Source of the DNA: Aporrectodea caliginosa | Taxonomy: Eukaryota; Annelida; Clitellata; Crassiclitellata; Lumbricidae | Reading direction: 5' to 3' | DNA length: 64,000 bases | Assembly: GCA_020284085.1 (NCBI GenBank) | Contig: JACEVL010000150.1 | Span: 801,116-865,115, forward strand | Part shown: in pieces, positions 11,501 through 25,374 of the stretch | Numbering within the stretch: the first letter of the stretch is position 1 | Layout of the letters: each line of letters starts with the position of its first letter | Position numbers and translations under genes: made by a program | Notes under the pieces: model-generated | What the model saw: the letters and a program-made list of their open reading frames with translations, nothing else | Told to the model about the DNA's origin: nothing | Database searches by the model: none

Positions 11501-12835
11501 GGGAACCGGCGTAGGCCCATTTTCGGTTTTGTGACATTTTGTACTGGTCAATGTTTGAAATACTGAATTTTTTTGTACATGCAAGTTCGACATTATGGTT
11601 TTAGGGCTGTGCCTTACCATTTATACCATCTTTCATCAAGGCCATGCTTGCACTTTTTAAAACGAGGTTATTGATACTAATAGAAATAATTGACATTTCA
11701 TATTGTGTTGTAATTGAATCTGTTGTATAATCTAAGGCACTTAACAAGGTTACACTGTATATTTTGTGGGTGGTTTTCGCTTATCAATTGATCGATTGTT
11801 TTGTTTTGTTTAGCAAGCATTGTTTGTACGGCTACAGAAGGCTCTTGGTTTCGACTGGAAAGCAGAAGAAAATGCAGCAAAACTGAAAAAGACTTCGCCT
11901 TTGTTTTTCATCCTGAAACGTTAGTAGCTTCAGTTCTTCAGTTTTGTTTATGATGTCATCATACATTCACGTTCTGTTTTGAAAGTCCTTCATGTTGGAT
12001 GTTTCACATTGTCAACATTTGATTTTGCAAATGTGAATTATATGATTTCTAATTAGCATCCTGTAAAAGAAATGTTGAGAATTGGAGTAAATCTTGTTTT
12101 GTGAAATATATTGACTTCCATTAACGTACATTGCAGATGTATGTTTGACTTGCTTCACCTTACCTTAGCTTAGCATTGCATCTATTTTACAGTTTTGCTT
12201 GAGTTTCGGTCATCCAACGGGAGATATCCAGACACAGAAAATCTCGACTCAGACGCTAAAGCGCTTCAATCGCTGAGAGCAGACTGGCTGAAAACTTCAC
12301 TTGGAGTTGATCCGAAGTTTGTCGCTGAAGACTTCTGGAAGTGAGTTTTATATGTAGGGAAAATTTTCATGTGTATTAAAGTAGTATCAGAATAACGATA
12401 CATTGGTATAAGAAAAATGACCTTCTGGCAGATCTAGATGGCAGACACCTAGAAAAGTGTCACTTAGATAAGCATCCCCAAAATAAAAAATAACTTGAAG
12501 AAAAATGGACCAAATTAAACCCAAGGTGCTGCTGACCTGTCATTGCATTAGTAAGGTTGCCATGCTCTGAAAAAGGTTGGGAACCACTGGACTATACTAT
12601 GCACTGTTGGGTACCATAGATCTAAGTATCACACCAGAAATGCAGTGTTGTAAGCATTTTGTCTTGTCTGCTCTATAGGTACTGTTTTGCTGAGCTGAGC
12701 CCCGTCTGCGCTGTGACTGGCGGCATACTCGGCCAGGAGATCATTAAAGCCGTCTCACAAAAGGATGCACCTCACAACAACTTCTTCTTCTTCAGTGGTC
12801 TTGACAGCACAGGACTTGTCGATCGAATAGGATAG
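8549..12835 (+). CDS. SAE1: SUMO-activating enzyme subunit 1, 8 exons
   Basis: Small subunit (AOS1) of the heterodimeric SUMO E1. With UBA2 it adenylates SUMO in the nucleus; the catalytic cysteine is on UBA2, not here. Exons: 8549-8640, 9189-9300, 9938-9997, 10488-10744, 10971-11064, 11814-11919, 12193-12340 and 12679-12835. All junctions are GT-AG with matching phase, giving 1026 nt or 341 aa (human 346). Visible landmarks: YDRQIRLWGLDAQKRLRA near the N-terminus; a ThiF-type nucleotide loop GLGGLG at residues 41-46, where the human protein has GLKGLG; LNPMVEV; GDVFGYYGYMFADL; a basic stretch SPKKPRL, a possible nuclear signal; and near the C-terminus YCFAELSPVCAVTGGILGQE and HNNFFFFSGL. The ATG at 8549 is the first in frame. 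It is divergent from SNRPA about 2.8 kb away and convergent with the USP gene. Confidence 0.96.
8955..9025 (+). repeat. Possible LINE/SINE 3' tail
   Basis: Contains CAGTGTGTTTGCAGACGGTT followed by CAATAAAGCACTACTTACTT. This resembles the tail at 21950-22013 (GTGCGGTTATGTAG, AATAAATAAAGAGT, ACTTACTTACTT). Short, so held with low confidence. It lies in SAE1 intron 1. Confidence 0.3.
11345..11430 (+). repeat. Interspersed repeat, copy 1
   Basis: Contains TATTTCAATGAATTGAT, CCTTCACCA and TTTGAATGGGTGCCAC in the same order and spacing as 28590-28665. Origin unknown. It lies in SAE1 intron 5. Confidence 0.45.
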
Positions 12836-13655
12836 ACAGAGACTGAAACAAAACAATCCTAGGAGAAAAGGGAGCAAATGGAACAGCATTCCTAACTAAG
12901 AACAGATGCGTAGAGCAGTTATAACGTTTGAAGTCTATGTTGTTAATTGATTTTTTTACAGTTGTTTAACAGTGATTAATATCCTTTTGCCATGTTCGGC
13001 TGAGCAGACTTTGGAGGGAAGGGAAGGCATCCCATGCTCGTGGTTCACTTCTGCCCTGCTTGCTGATAGCAAAGCAGCCAAGTACAGATCAAATATAGCA
13101 AGACAGTCTGTATGTGGTTGTGAAAGACGTACTGTTCTTTATTTTATTTGGTACTCTAGGACTAAGTAATTTTTCACTGTAATGATGAAAACGTTAGGGA
13201 TGCCATTTTGTAACAACTTGTAATATGAATGACAAGATCACGGCACCACACTGAAGCTGTGTTAGGGAGACCAGTTTATGTGCTGGTGAGTTTATGGTGT
13301 ATGGGCAAGAAATAACGAACGATGCATTCAACAAAACTACAACACTAATTTTACCATTCCAGAAAAGCTGTCCCTAATTTTTATATAATCTCATGGGTAA
13401 AAAATTACCTAAGACCAACAGATGTTCGATTACAAGACTTCGCAACCAGCATGCTTCATATCAAATTAAAATTCGTGAGTAACTAACATTGTATCTAGTT
13501 TAAAATTCACCACGTCTTAACTTAAAAATAAACTTAGGCAAGCCTCTTAAGGCGCCTGAAGTTTTCTTGCAGAAACTGCAGCTATGAAAGTTCAGCAAGT
13601 TTTAACTGCAGATTCTTTAGCGTCTTCATCGGAGTGTGAACTTTTTGGCGCCTTT
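12836..13655. other. Convergent SAE1/USP 3' region
   Basis: The 3' flanks of two convergent genes meet here. No other gene is seen. An AAATAAAATAAAG on the minus strand near 13138-13150 is a candidate poly(A) signal for the USP gene, and AATAAA at about 13527 (plus) is a candidate for SAE1. If both are used, the two transcripts would overlap tail to tail. Confidence 0.4.
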
Positions 13656-16600
13656 CTATGCTTCGGACTTTGGGCAGACGAGGACTGGCACCTTGGAATG
13701 ATGAACTATGTAATCGCTTACACTTCCGAGAACCGTTCTTCGAACGATGTCGAGTCCTCTCGTTCCAACGACGATTAGCTTGGCCTTCTCTGACTCCGAC
13801 ATGCTGATTATGCCCTGACCTGGATATTTGCAAGCCTCGCTTCTGAACTTGTGCTGGATCTGCAAATTGTAACAATACAATACACAATACAATGAAACGC
13901 TGCATTTCTAGTACGTGTGCCATTACAAGCACTTGCACCTACATGCCTAGTGACCAGAAGCACATTACACTGTCAGTTGTCTAACAGTATAAATTATTTG
14001 TTATACTGTGGTAGGCTTTATATATAACACATTTGCATGTAGAGTATCTCAGTAATTAACTAATATACGTTCCCAAGTTGAAAAGTTAAGTATAGGCCCT
14101 ACATTCATAATGTTTCAGCATGATTTTTCTCATGGGGCTATGTTTCTGTCTCACCGCAATAATTCCTGGAATTGACTGGATTGCGTGTCTGTTTTGGAGT
14201 GTCATTGATCGAAGCCTATTGATTATGATAATGGTGCTATAGAAGTTATCAGATTAGAATAGATTAGAGTAGGTATTGAGCAAAACACGAAATTGCAAGG
14301 TAGCTTAAAAGGAAAAGATCGTCAGCTGTGGTAAAGTACAGTGTTGCATAAAGCAATTATAACAGCATGGTCATATGTCGTAGCATATGTTGAGCATTTG
14401 GTGACTATTAGACAGAATTCTCCACATGTCATACTCATGGCACACTGATTGATATGATAATAATAATATAATAATATTCTTCTTTATTCATTCAAACTGA
14501 GAAGTATGCCATAAGATAACATGACACACAGTAGTAACAGACGATAACAAGTTTAACTGGAGTAGAATTTAACTGTATGGCAGCCATGCAAGGCGCTCAT
14601 CTGCCCTACTACTCATTTTACCAACGCCATCTTAAAGGGCTGAGTCGAGAAGGGGTAGCAGGAATTGATCCCGCTTCCAACTTGATGGTCTGCTCTTCAC
14701 GCCGGTGATGTTACCATTTATCTATCGGCCCTTGTAGACCTTACAATATCGATATTATTCATGCATTAAGAAATTTAAGCAAATACGTTGGTAAATCAAG
14801 TCCTATACATGGGCGCCTGCACATAGGGGCAAAGGAGCACTTGCCCGCCCCCCCCGACAAAATTATTTTTTTAATACTACTCTTTGGTGTCTAACAAATT
14901 TCTTTGGACTAGGCTAAAACCGTAATCTAAAACAATGTCCAAACAAATTTTGTTTGGATATTATTTTCAATTTACATTTATGAAACCTCTAAAAAATACC
15001 CATTTTTTAATTTCCTGTTTTGCATTTTTCAAGCTCTTGCTAATGAATTTAACCGTGACCATTATGTTTTGCCCCCCTGCAAAAATATCTGTGGGCGCCC
15101 ACTCCTATAGCCTATGCCTTGCGTAGCTAGGATTTACCATACGGGTGCGTACTGCATAGCAGTAGTCTGCGGAGGAACTATAGGTGGGCGTATGGGGTGA
15201 TCACCGGAGGCATAGAATGTTAGCCAATCACAGAATCAACGTTCTTGCTACTAAGTTCTTATACTTTTCCTATTTTAATTAACAGATAGGCCTATACGGC
15301 GTAACCTTTAGGCTAAGGCTTAAAGATGCATTAGGCCTACCAATAAGTGAAGCGGATTACTCAGGGTAGTCCCTAAATCACGGTCAAAAAGTGAAAAAAT
15401 CACGGCCTACTTTTCGCAAAAATAGAAAAATTCACGGCAACGTGTTTTCCAAGAATTTTCTCGAGGGGGGGGGTAGTAACGACTATTTTCCAACAATAAT
15501 TTTAGGGGGGTAGTAACGACTATTTTCCAACAATAATTTTCGAGGGGGGGTAGTAACAGCCATTTTTTGACGTGTTTCGCAACCATTTTTAACGTGTTTT
15601 TACAAAAAGTGCTGAAAATGTGAAAAATCACGGAAAATCACGGCAAACGGCAAAATTCACGGCAAACGGCGAAATTCACGGTTTCCGTGATTTCCGTGAA
15701 TTCGTGATTTAGCGGACTACCCTACTCATAGCCTACTAAAAAAGCAAAGCAATAGCATCTGCTATTCTATATTTAGAAGTCTCTTTCCAATAGTTTAGTC
15801 TTAGCTTCTCTGGTTCAAGAGAGGTTTAGCCGTCGATTTTTATTGCGAATCCATCAATAACGTTAAAACACGCGCTGTTCTGTCTTCGTGATTGTAAACC
15901 ACAGTCAATCCCTGCAAATTGTTGTCGGTCAATCTTGTGCATGAATATGTTTTAAGAAATTCCTTGGCTGAAAAGGTACGCTCTGGAGTTGCAGTTTTTA
16001 CAGGTGCAGTTTTTACAGGTAGGCCTAAGCAGATCCACATGTGTGGATACAATTTTTTTATCGCACGCCTCTAATGCCTGCCAACAGTCGAGCAGTTCTT
16101 TCCATGGCCTTCTGGCACGTTCAGGTGGCGTAAATCACGGGGGACAGAAGGGGTACTGTCCCCCCCCAAAATGCAAGGGCCCTCGGCCCCCAAAAAAAAA
16201 TCTTTCCCCAAAGTTATGTAGGCACCTATGTGCAGATTTTCGCCTGCCACGTTCTCCCAATGAGATTTCCATCTAACAAAAGTCGGCTTTTACATCTTCG
16301 AGGTCAGGGTCTGAGCTGGAGTCGAGGATTAAATTTTTTGATTGTATCAGTGGCTGATATATAGGCCTAGCCGCCTAGGCCTAGTAACAGCTTCCGTGAC
16401 ACTCTCGAACTGGCTGTTATGTATGAATGCAAAAAATGTGTGTAACACGACGCATAAGCTTATGTAATCGATTATTGCAAAAAAAAATGTAAAAATACAT
16501 CAAGGTGACGGATCTCTTCTTTTAGTGACAGATCTCACAGTTCGAAGACTATCGAAGGAAGGATAAGGAGGTAAAGAAGCGCTGCAGAGAGGATAAGAAA

Positions 16601-19600
16601 GTGTGGACGGAGGATCGTCTGGAGGAGGCAGAGAGGGCGGCAGAGAGAGGAGACTCCAAGACACTATACAAGATCACAAAAGAGTTAACGGGAGGGATGA
16701 CGCAAAAGCTAACAATTAGAGATGCTGCAGGAAACACGCTTCGAACACACGAGGAACAGGCAGCAAGATGAAGACAACACTTTGACAAAATCCTGAATTG
16801 CCCAGAGCCAGAGATTATGCACGACTTCTCACAGGATCAGTGTTTACAAACTTTGGATGTGAACTTGGACGATATCACGGAGAAGGAGGTAGAGGATGCG
16901 ATGAGAAGACTAAAGAATGGAAAATCTGCAGGAATTGATGATATTCAACCAGAACTGCTAAAAAATGGAGGGAGAGAGATGAACAAGATCCTGGCGCACC
17001 TATGCAATATGATATGGAGGACCGGGGAGGTTCCAAGAGATTGGCGAGATGGGATCATCATACCGCTACCGAAGAAAGGGAATAGGCTTAGTGATTGCAA
17101 CAATTGGAGAGGAATCACGTTGCTCGCGCCGAAGGCGCGAAGCCCCTTACGATTAGGGGGTTTGGGGGAGCGTCGTAAGCTCCCCCAGCGGGGTCGGAGC
17201 CCCAGACGCAAACGCATTTTGCAGCATTTGAGATCAAAGGAGGCCTGTTTTTGGCAATATATTTCGGGGATTATTCAATCATATAAATGTATGAAAAATT
17301 GAACATAATACGGTTCAAAAGTAAATTACGTGCATTGAAAACAAGCCACATTATTTCACATAAAAAAACCTTTTATCAATATGTCGCCCGTGGCGATAGC
17401 CCCTTGGATCCGCCACTGGCTACCGAAGAAAGGGAACCTTAGTGATTGCAACAATTGGAGAGGAATCACGTTGCTCTCCATACCGGGGAAGGTCTTGGCC
17501 AGCATAATTTTGAGAAGAATACAGGGAGCGGTAGACAGCGTATTGAGACAACAGCAGGCGGGCTTCAGAAAGGGCAGATCATGCAGCGAACAGATCTTTA
17601 TACTGAGACAGATTGTCGAGAAGTGCGTAGAGGGAAATGTAAATGTACTTGTCAACTTCGTCGATTTTAAGAAGGCATTTGACAGCGTCCAAAGACCTGT
17701 GGTGTGGAATATCCTCGCACAATACGGTATACCAGAGAAGATTATAAACATCATAAAAGGAATGTATACAGAAAGCAGGTGTGCAGTGAGAACGGAGGGG
17801 AAACTAGGAGAGTGGTTCCAGATTGTCACGGGCGTGCGTCAGGGCTGCATTCTGTCACCATTGCTATTCCTGATAACGATCGATTGGGTGATGAGACGAA
17901 GCACAAAAGAAGGGGAGTGTGGCCTGGAGTGGGAAGGAGAGGGAAAGCTGGCGGATCTAGACTTTGCAGACGACATAGCGCTACTGGAGGAGTCTTGGGA
18001 AGGAATGAGAAAACTCACAGACAGTGTGGAGAGAGAGGCGGGTCTGGTCGGACTGAGGATCAATACCACCAAAACAAAGATTATGAAAGTAGGAAAATGG
18101 ACAGTGACTGAAAACATCAAAGTTGGAGAGGATGTGCTGGAGGAAGTGGAACACTTTTGCTATCTGGGGAGTATGATTTCAAGCAATGGCAGCTGTGATA
18201 AAGAGATTGGAAGCAGATTGGGAAAAGCCAATGCCACATTTGGAAGGTTGAACAATATATGGAAGAACAAAGGACTCAGTCTGACAACAAAAACAAGATT
18301 GTACAGAGCTTTGGTATTGACAGCGTTGCTGTATGGGGCAGAGACATGGTCTATGACAAAAGTCAATATGAAGAAACTGGAGGCGGCACATCATCGTTGG
18401 CTGATAAGATTACTGAAGATCACTTGGAGGGATAAGGTCAGAAATGAGGAAGTAAGAAGGAGAACATCCATGGAGAAACTGGAAGACATGCTGAAGAAGA
18501 TGCGGTTACGTTGGTTGGGGCACATACATAGATCGGGAGAGGAGAGAACGCTAAGGCAGGCACTGGATTGGACTCCGTCGGGATGGAGAAGAGGGCGAGG
18601 AAGACCCAGAAAGACTTGGAGAAGCACGATCACTCAGGATCTGGAAGGCGGCGGAATGACGTGGGACGATGCTATGCTGGCCGCGGAAGACAGGATAACG
18701 TGGAGAGGCTGTGTCGCCCGATGCGCTGCCAGCGCGAGGAAGGACTAAGGTCTAAGGTAAGGTTTCACAGTTCAGTGTACACATAGCTAGGCCTATAGGC
18801 CTATACACAGCGATCAGTAGTAGGCCTATGAGATCACAGTGACGCTGCTTCTGAAAAAAGTACCGTTAAAAAAGTGGCTATATAGGCCTATATAGGCTAA
18901 TAGTAGGCCTACGGCACCGCGCAACAACATAATTAAAATAAGTAACCCCTAAGTAACACATTTGTCAGGGATTAGGATCCAACTGATTTTAATTACCGTA
19001 TTTAAAAGGCGCGCAATGCAGGAGCCGCGTGTATGTGACGAACGTAACTGTAATTTCCAGCTTAAATCTAGCCCACGCCGGAGTAGTGGGTTAATTCGGT
19101 TTGCATGCACTGGGCGGGATTAAAGCGTTACGCTGAGAATAAGGCTACTCAGAGTCTGACCTAGGTGTAGGCCTAAGTCGGCTTTTCCCAGCTTAGCGGC
19201 GATAAAGAAAGATGGCGTGCTACTATGAAGACGCGATCTATCGCAAGCGACCAACCTTATGATGGCAGACAGAACCACGTACGCCATGGCATGGAGCCAA
19301 TCACTGTGATCTCACTGTGATCTCGTAATGAAGCCAATTGATATCCAGTCCCTCCCTCAAGGATCATAGGATCGTCGACTTGAAAGAGACCGGTCAAACG
19401 GTCCAGACACGGACGGTGGAAGCTCTCAACGTCGGGAAACAAATAGCCTTGAGATGATCAGCAGACTCTGAGAGTGGTTGCAACGGCAACGCTTCTTTAC
19501 AGAAGGCACAGCACTCATGATGGTGCATGGTGGGCGGCGACACCTTTGTGGCACGCGGCCAATGGGTATGCATTTAAGTGCATCATTATCCGAGTGATTC

Positions 19601-22600
19601 GAGTGGTATTTTTTTATTGTTAACATTGCGGAGAAGTAATGAAATATAGGTCTATGGCCTGAGGGACGGCGCAGATATTGTCTAGAATCTAGACAATATT
19701 TAGACTCTGGATATCAGAATTCTTTCTATCTAGCGAACATATAGGCCTACGGATACCATTATGACACAGGAAAGCGTCAGCCGTCAGGATGAAAATTTCA
19801 TACCGTGTCAAAATGAAATTGTGAATGGCTGGCTGTAATCCGGCAGCACTAGTCTGGGCTCCGTGAATCTCTCTGAGTTTCAAAGGTGCGGCTGTAGTAT
19901 AATCATATTGATCAGTGAAGTTTATCCAGAAACTAATGTATCCGGCGTTCGCAACCCTTCCAGTATGTTCACGTGGAGCCCACTTCGGACCCATGTGGGT
20001 CCTATCTAATGCCCACGGAAATAAAGGCATGGAATCCTACCTGATATCGATCCAATCAAATATGATAGGAGTTTGAACGAATTAAAATTTGACCGGTGCA
20101 GTATAGAACGCTGGACCAGAGTCACAAAGCAATAACCGTCACGGGGGAGGGGGTACTGATTGAGAAAACGACGCACATGTGTCTTAGGAAAGACAACTTT
20201 AGAGTCAGCATGCGTCCATGGGCGCCCGCAGCATAGGTCAAGGGGGGTCGCGTGACCCGACAGGTTTAATCATGTAAATGAAGCTTAAACTATGTCAAAG
20301 GATTCTGTTCAAAATACTTAGTAAATAGGCTACTAGTTTTAGTTTCAGACTGCTTAAACCTACTAATAAGTTACTATACTAATATTCAGTGGCTGATTTA
20401 GCCATAGGCCTGGAAGCCAACCGCCATCCCCCGTGTCCCTCTTGGTTGTGTTCCGGCTCCCCTTAAAACCAGACCCGCCCATCATCGTGGGCTATAGCCT
20501 ACCACTAGCCTGCCAGAACGGCCCTGGCATGGCTGAGAGTTAATTAGTTCTTTTCTTAACCCCAATAAACAATGCTCATCGCGAGTCAGTCAGCTAGGTG
20601 TACGTTCAACTGTGCTTCCCCAACTATCTCTGTTCTGTCTATCTTAACGTCTGTAAGTATGGAGTAAATAAGGAGTAAGGAGGTAGAGAGACGAACAGCA
20701 TCGACAGGCCATGGAAGCAAGGACGTCATTTGGGCGGCCAGGGCCCAGAGGGCATTTGCCCCCCTGAAAAATCAACTATTTATGTGTAAGTTCTTGCATT
20801 TGATGAAATAATATATATCTTGTCTAATCAATCAATGGCTAGGTCTGAATATTTACACACATATATATAGGCCTATAATATTTCTTATTGTTCTTAACTT
20901 CTTAGTTCTTATTCATTGAGTAACAGCACACATTGTCTCATACTACATACATAATTTATTGCTTTCCTTCTACATATTATAGTTTCTCTTTCCCGCGGTT
21001 GCCAGAAGTGAGTGTTTAACGTTTTAGGATATGAACTGGTGCGTTGTTGATTTCCGAAATATTTATGTATCATGTAGGACATGTTATCAAAAACACGTGT
21101 TATCTCGGACTAATGTACCGACATCAGTGGTGGAACACTTCGACTCAGAGGTTGACCTATATCACTTAATTCAGGTCACGCACATTGACAAAGCCAAGGG
21201 GACTGCATGGGACCTCTGGATAATCTCTGGACGAAGAGGTCGGCCCGAGGTCAAAAATTCCCCCACACCGGCATAAGCTTACCTACGGACCTCTTGATAA
21301 TAGGGCCTATATAATATCCAGAGGTCCCCGTCTTACCCCAACAGGTCCCTGCATTCCTCAAGCACTGTATCAGTTACGTTTCTCTCATGCGTTCTGAGTC
21401 TGCATCTCAGAGTGTACATTTTGTATTCAGTTGAAAGTATTTTAGAATTGAGCGTGTTTCACTTCTTTTAGGATTACTTATGGAAGAACATTCTTGTGTC
21501 AAGGTCATCCTTAATTTTTCACTGGTGCTTTATAGAACGATAGGTTAGACTTTACTGTGTAGTTTACATCCATTCTGTTGGATTATCTCTGGAAGAAATG
21601 TAAACAAGTGTTGGATTATCTGATTATTGAAGAAGAGAATAGCAGTCCCTTAAGCCAGCCCTGAAGCAGCCATGGGTATGAAGTGTTAACGACTTCATTT
21701 TTTCTTAGTCACGGCATGTTAACATGGATAACAAGAATAAGCATAAGCTGCAGCAAACTCTAAGTGCCCTATGGACGGTGAAGCCTGCTAAGTCACAAAA
21801 GAAGTCGTCTGAACGGTCCGATGAACCCACTCCTGTAAAGACATTCCCCTATTCCCTGCGCCCAAGACCGCGTGACCGAATTGTCCCACAGGTTGAGAAC
21901 TTAATGAGAAAAACGTTTTTAACAAGAATACTTTGTAATAGTTAATTTCATATAAACCGAAGTGCGGTTATGTAGTTGAATAAATAAAGAGTATGCTTAA
22001 TAACTTACTTACTTCTGAATGATTGTTGCGTCTGATTGTACTAGACTAACAAATAGTACGACAGACACTATATAAGATTCAATAGGTATTATTAAGACAA
22101 TGCAATTATGTGAGTTTAGTTTCTAATGACATATTATAGCGCAACTAACTCTCGCGGCCGTGACTGACCCCCCCTGTAAAAAATCCTGCGGGCGCCCATG
22201 CATGCGTCGGAGCAGAGGTTTCAAAATTTTATCAAATTTACTTTAATAATAAAGTATGTGATCTTATGGCATCGAGCACGTCTTGGCCTAGTTTCCTTGT
22301 TTTTGATTGGGTTATCTGTCTTTCATTGATCCTATAGGCCTACATGTTGACGTCATAACGATGACCTGACAAGGTAGGCCTAAAAACAAAATCGAGACCT
22401 GCCGACCTTTCGTTTCAGAAGTTCCGAATCGTAATAGGTTTCCAGTTCCTTGACCTTCTCCATGGACTCGTTCATAGATTTCTGCCACTCCTCGACAGGT
22501 ATTTTCAGACCGTCTGTGAAAAAAAACCGAAAACTGAAGGTATAGGACACGAAGGCCTCAGACCTCTGCAAGAAACATTAGATTTAAGTCTTACTGTTAA

Positions 22601-25287
22601 CTCTGGGGAAAGATGGCGGCCTGTTGTGACAGCTAGGCCTACATGTCCTCGGTAGAGCCATTTGCCAAGTATTGCCCACAGGTCTGCCCTTACCTTACAC
22701 GAACTTACCTTAAATTATGTTATTTTAACGAAGGCCTATACGCTATTTAATATCATTTCGCCTACTTCCCATGCAGTGTCCACCTAATTTTAACTTTCCC
22801 TAGGCCTACCTTACTGTACCGTACCTTAACGTAAGCATTTAGGCTACCTTATTTACGTACAATAATTATTATGAAAATATGTGTTATGGATACTATAAAA
22901 GTTTAGTTATATTGCATTGTATCGTATTTTGCAGTATGTAGGCCTACTTAATTTATTTTATCGTGCTTTGCCACCTGTGTCATCCCCTTCAAACTTTATG
23001 AACCAGTGTTTAATCTAATTTACCCTTAGCTGTCGGGGGGATCGAGGGTTCGAGGGGGAGTGAAACGAACATATTTCAAAAGTTCACGACCGAGGGGTGA
23101 AACGAGTGTTTTCTGAGAATTTTCCAGAAGTGAAATGGGTAGTGAAAACTGACCGTAGAATAAAGTAGAGTAGGATTACCATTCAAAACGTAAGTGAGAA
23201 AAACACTCATGTTTTATTTTACAGTTAACTTTTGTTATTTTACAGTTATACAGTTTCAGTTTTTCAGGCACGATTAGTTAAATTGCTAATCGATTAGAAT
23301 TAGAATTAGCTGTGTATCTAAAATGTCTAATCGATTAGCTAAATTTAATTGATTAGTTAGGCTACCCTAGATTAAACACTGTTTACGAACTTCATCGCAA
23401 TAGGAACCAGAGATGGGTAGCCTAACTAATCAATTAAATGCTAATCGATTAGACAAACAGCTAACTCTAATTCTCATGGATAAGCTACAAGATTTTGCTA
23501 ATTCTAATCGATTAGCAAAATTTCAGTAGCTAATTCTAATTCTAATGGATTAGCAATTTAACTAATCGATTAGACATTTTAGATACACAGCTAATTCTAA
23601 TTCTAATCGATTAGCAATTTAACTAATCGTGCCCATCTCTGATGGGAACGTAATATTACAATTTATGTAGCGCTCTGGTATGATGGTTGAATTCCAAACG
23701 AGCAAGTTGAACGAGTCTTACGTTTGAATGAGAAGGCAGGCAAGTCTTGCACTTCGGGAACATGGCAGACGACAACGAAAGTGTCTGGTTTATGGATCTC
23801 ACGCAGGTACCCTGAAAGAAAACGGAAGAAGTAAGTATGTAAGAATGCATCGATTGCTGGACGAATTAATGGATGGATGGATGAATTAATAGATGGATGA
23901 AAGAGCTAATGGATGAATGGATGGATGCAAAATTAATGGATGGATAGATGAATTAATGGATGGATGAATGAATTAATGGATGGATGGATGAATTAATGGA
24001 TGGATAGATGAATTAATGGATGGATGAATGAATTAATGGATGGATGGATGAATTAATGGATGGATAGATAGATGAATTAATGGATGGATGAATGAATTAA
24101 TGGATGGATGGATGAATTAATGGATGGATGGATGAATGGATGGATGGATGAATTAATGGATGGATGGATGAATTAATGGATGGATGGATGAATGGATGGA
24201 TGGATGAATTAATGGATGGATGAATTAATGGATGGATGGATGAATTAATGGATGGATGGATGATGGGTGCTTGGATAGTTTGATGAATTGATTGATTGAT
24301 TGATGGAGGAATTAATGGATGGATGACTTAATGGATGGATGATTGGCGCTTGGATAAATGAACAAACAGACTATAGGTGGATGAATGGACGAAAAAATGG
24401 ATGGACTAAGTGGACGAGTGGGTGGGTGGATAGCTGGACGAATGAACTTTTATGGATGGATGGATGAATGAATGACTTGGTGGATGGATAGACGAACGAA
24501 CAAAGCTGCAGATGGATGAATGGATGGATCGCTGGGTAGATGAACGAATTATAGAGATGGATGGATGGATCGACGGGCGGATGGATGGATGAATATATGA
24601 ATGGATAGATGAATGGAGCAAAACAGGAAGGAGAGGAAAATCAGTGCAATTCTTAGTCATCGATTACATATGGCTGGTGTTTTGCTTCTTGTTTTATAGC
24701 TATGTTTTGAATTGCTACACTACAATATATAGTATACTGAACCTGAAATCAAAATGTCATTTCATGCATCTGTATACGAAGATAATGCATCTTTTAAGCA
24801 AAGCATGGCAATATCAGACAGCGAACAGAATAATATTATGAGTTCATTCTCTAGCAATGTACAGGTAACAGGTGGGCAATAGATCTTTGTCGTCTGAAAT
24901 CATCTTTTCTCGTCCTCCAGATAGATTCCTTCTCATCGATCTGGTTTCGTTAAGGACTTCAGCTAATTTAAACGAGACGGCGTTAAAAAGTATAAACGCA
25001 TAGCACAGTTCAGCAGGTGTTTGAGACCATAGAGTGCGAATCAGCACAGAAACCACACGTTTCTGTGCTGATTCGCACTCTATGGCGAACTGGAATTCGT
25101 TACAGTCAGCTTGGAAACCCTTCTCTTCCTCTGATCTCATTTTGCAAACACCTGAAGAAAATCTTATCTTTCCACTTTTGAGTTCTGTCAGTGCTATACA
25201 AATATCTGATTAAAACAATACATACATACATACATACATACATGCTTATACATAGGCCTACGTACGTAAGATTTCGCATGTCTCTCG

Positions 25288-25374
<87 letters not shown>

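Larger units (their letters stand above)
20217..22200. mobile_element. Non-autonomous hAT element with perfect 15-bp TIRs
   Basis: Both ends are CATGGGCGCCCGCAG in inverted orientation, and the 8-bp flanks CATGCGTC (20209-20216 and 22201-22208) are identical. This is the hAT signature. GGGGGGTC-type stretches lie a little inside each end. Over 1984 bp I see no transposase. It does hold a SINE-2 fragment (21644-21718), a LINE 3' tail (21724-21995) and an internal CAGTGGCTGATTTAGCC end-like sequence near 20390. It is a composite element in the USP intron between exons 3 and 4. Confidence 0.88.

Noticed and set aside
12570..12615. AAAAAGGTTGGGAACCACTG resembling a hAT end
   Set aside because: No matching left end or target duplication was found in SAE1 intron 7; recorded only as a possible solo relic.
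24406..24660. Ser/His/Ile/Pro-rich minus frame
   Set aside because: A product of the GGAT minisatellite.
24844..25140. 98-codon minus-strand frame after a plausible acceptor in USP intron 1
   Set aside because: It spans the perfect hairpin, has no recognisable domain, and the USP exons join in phase without it.
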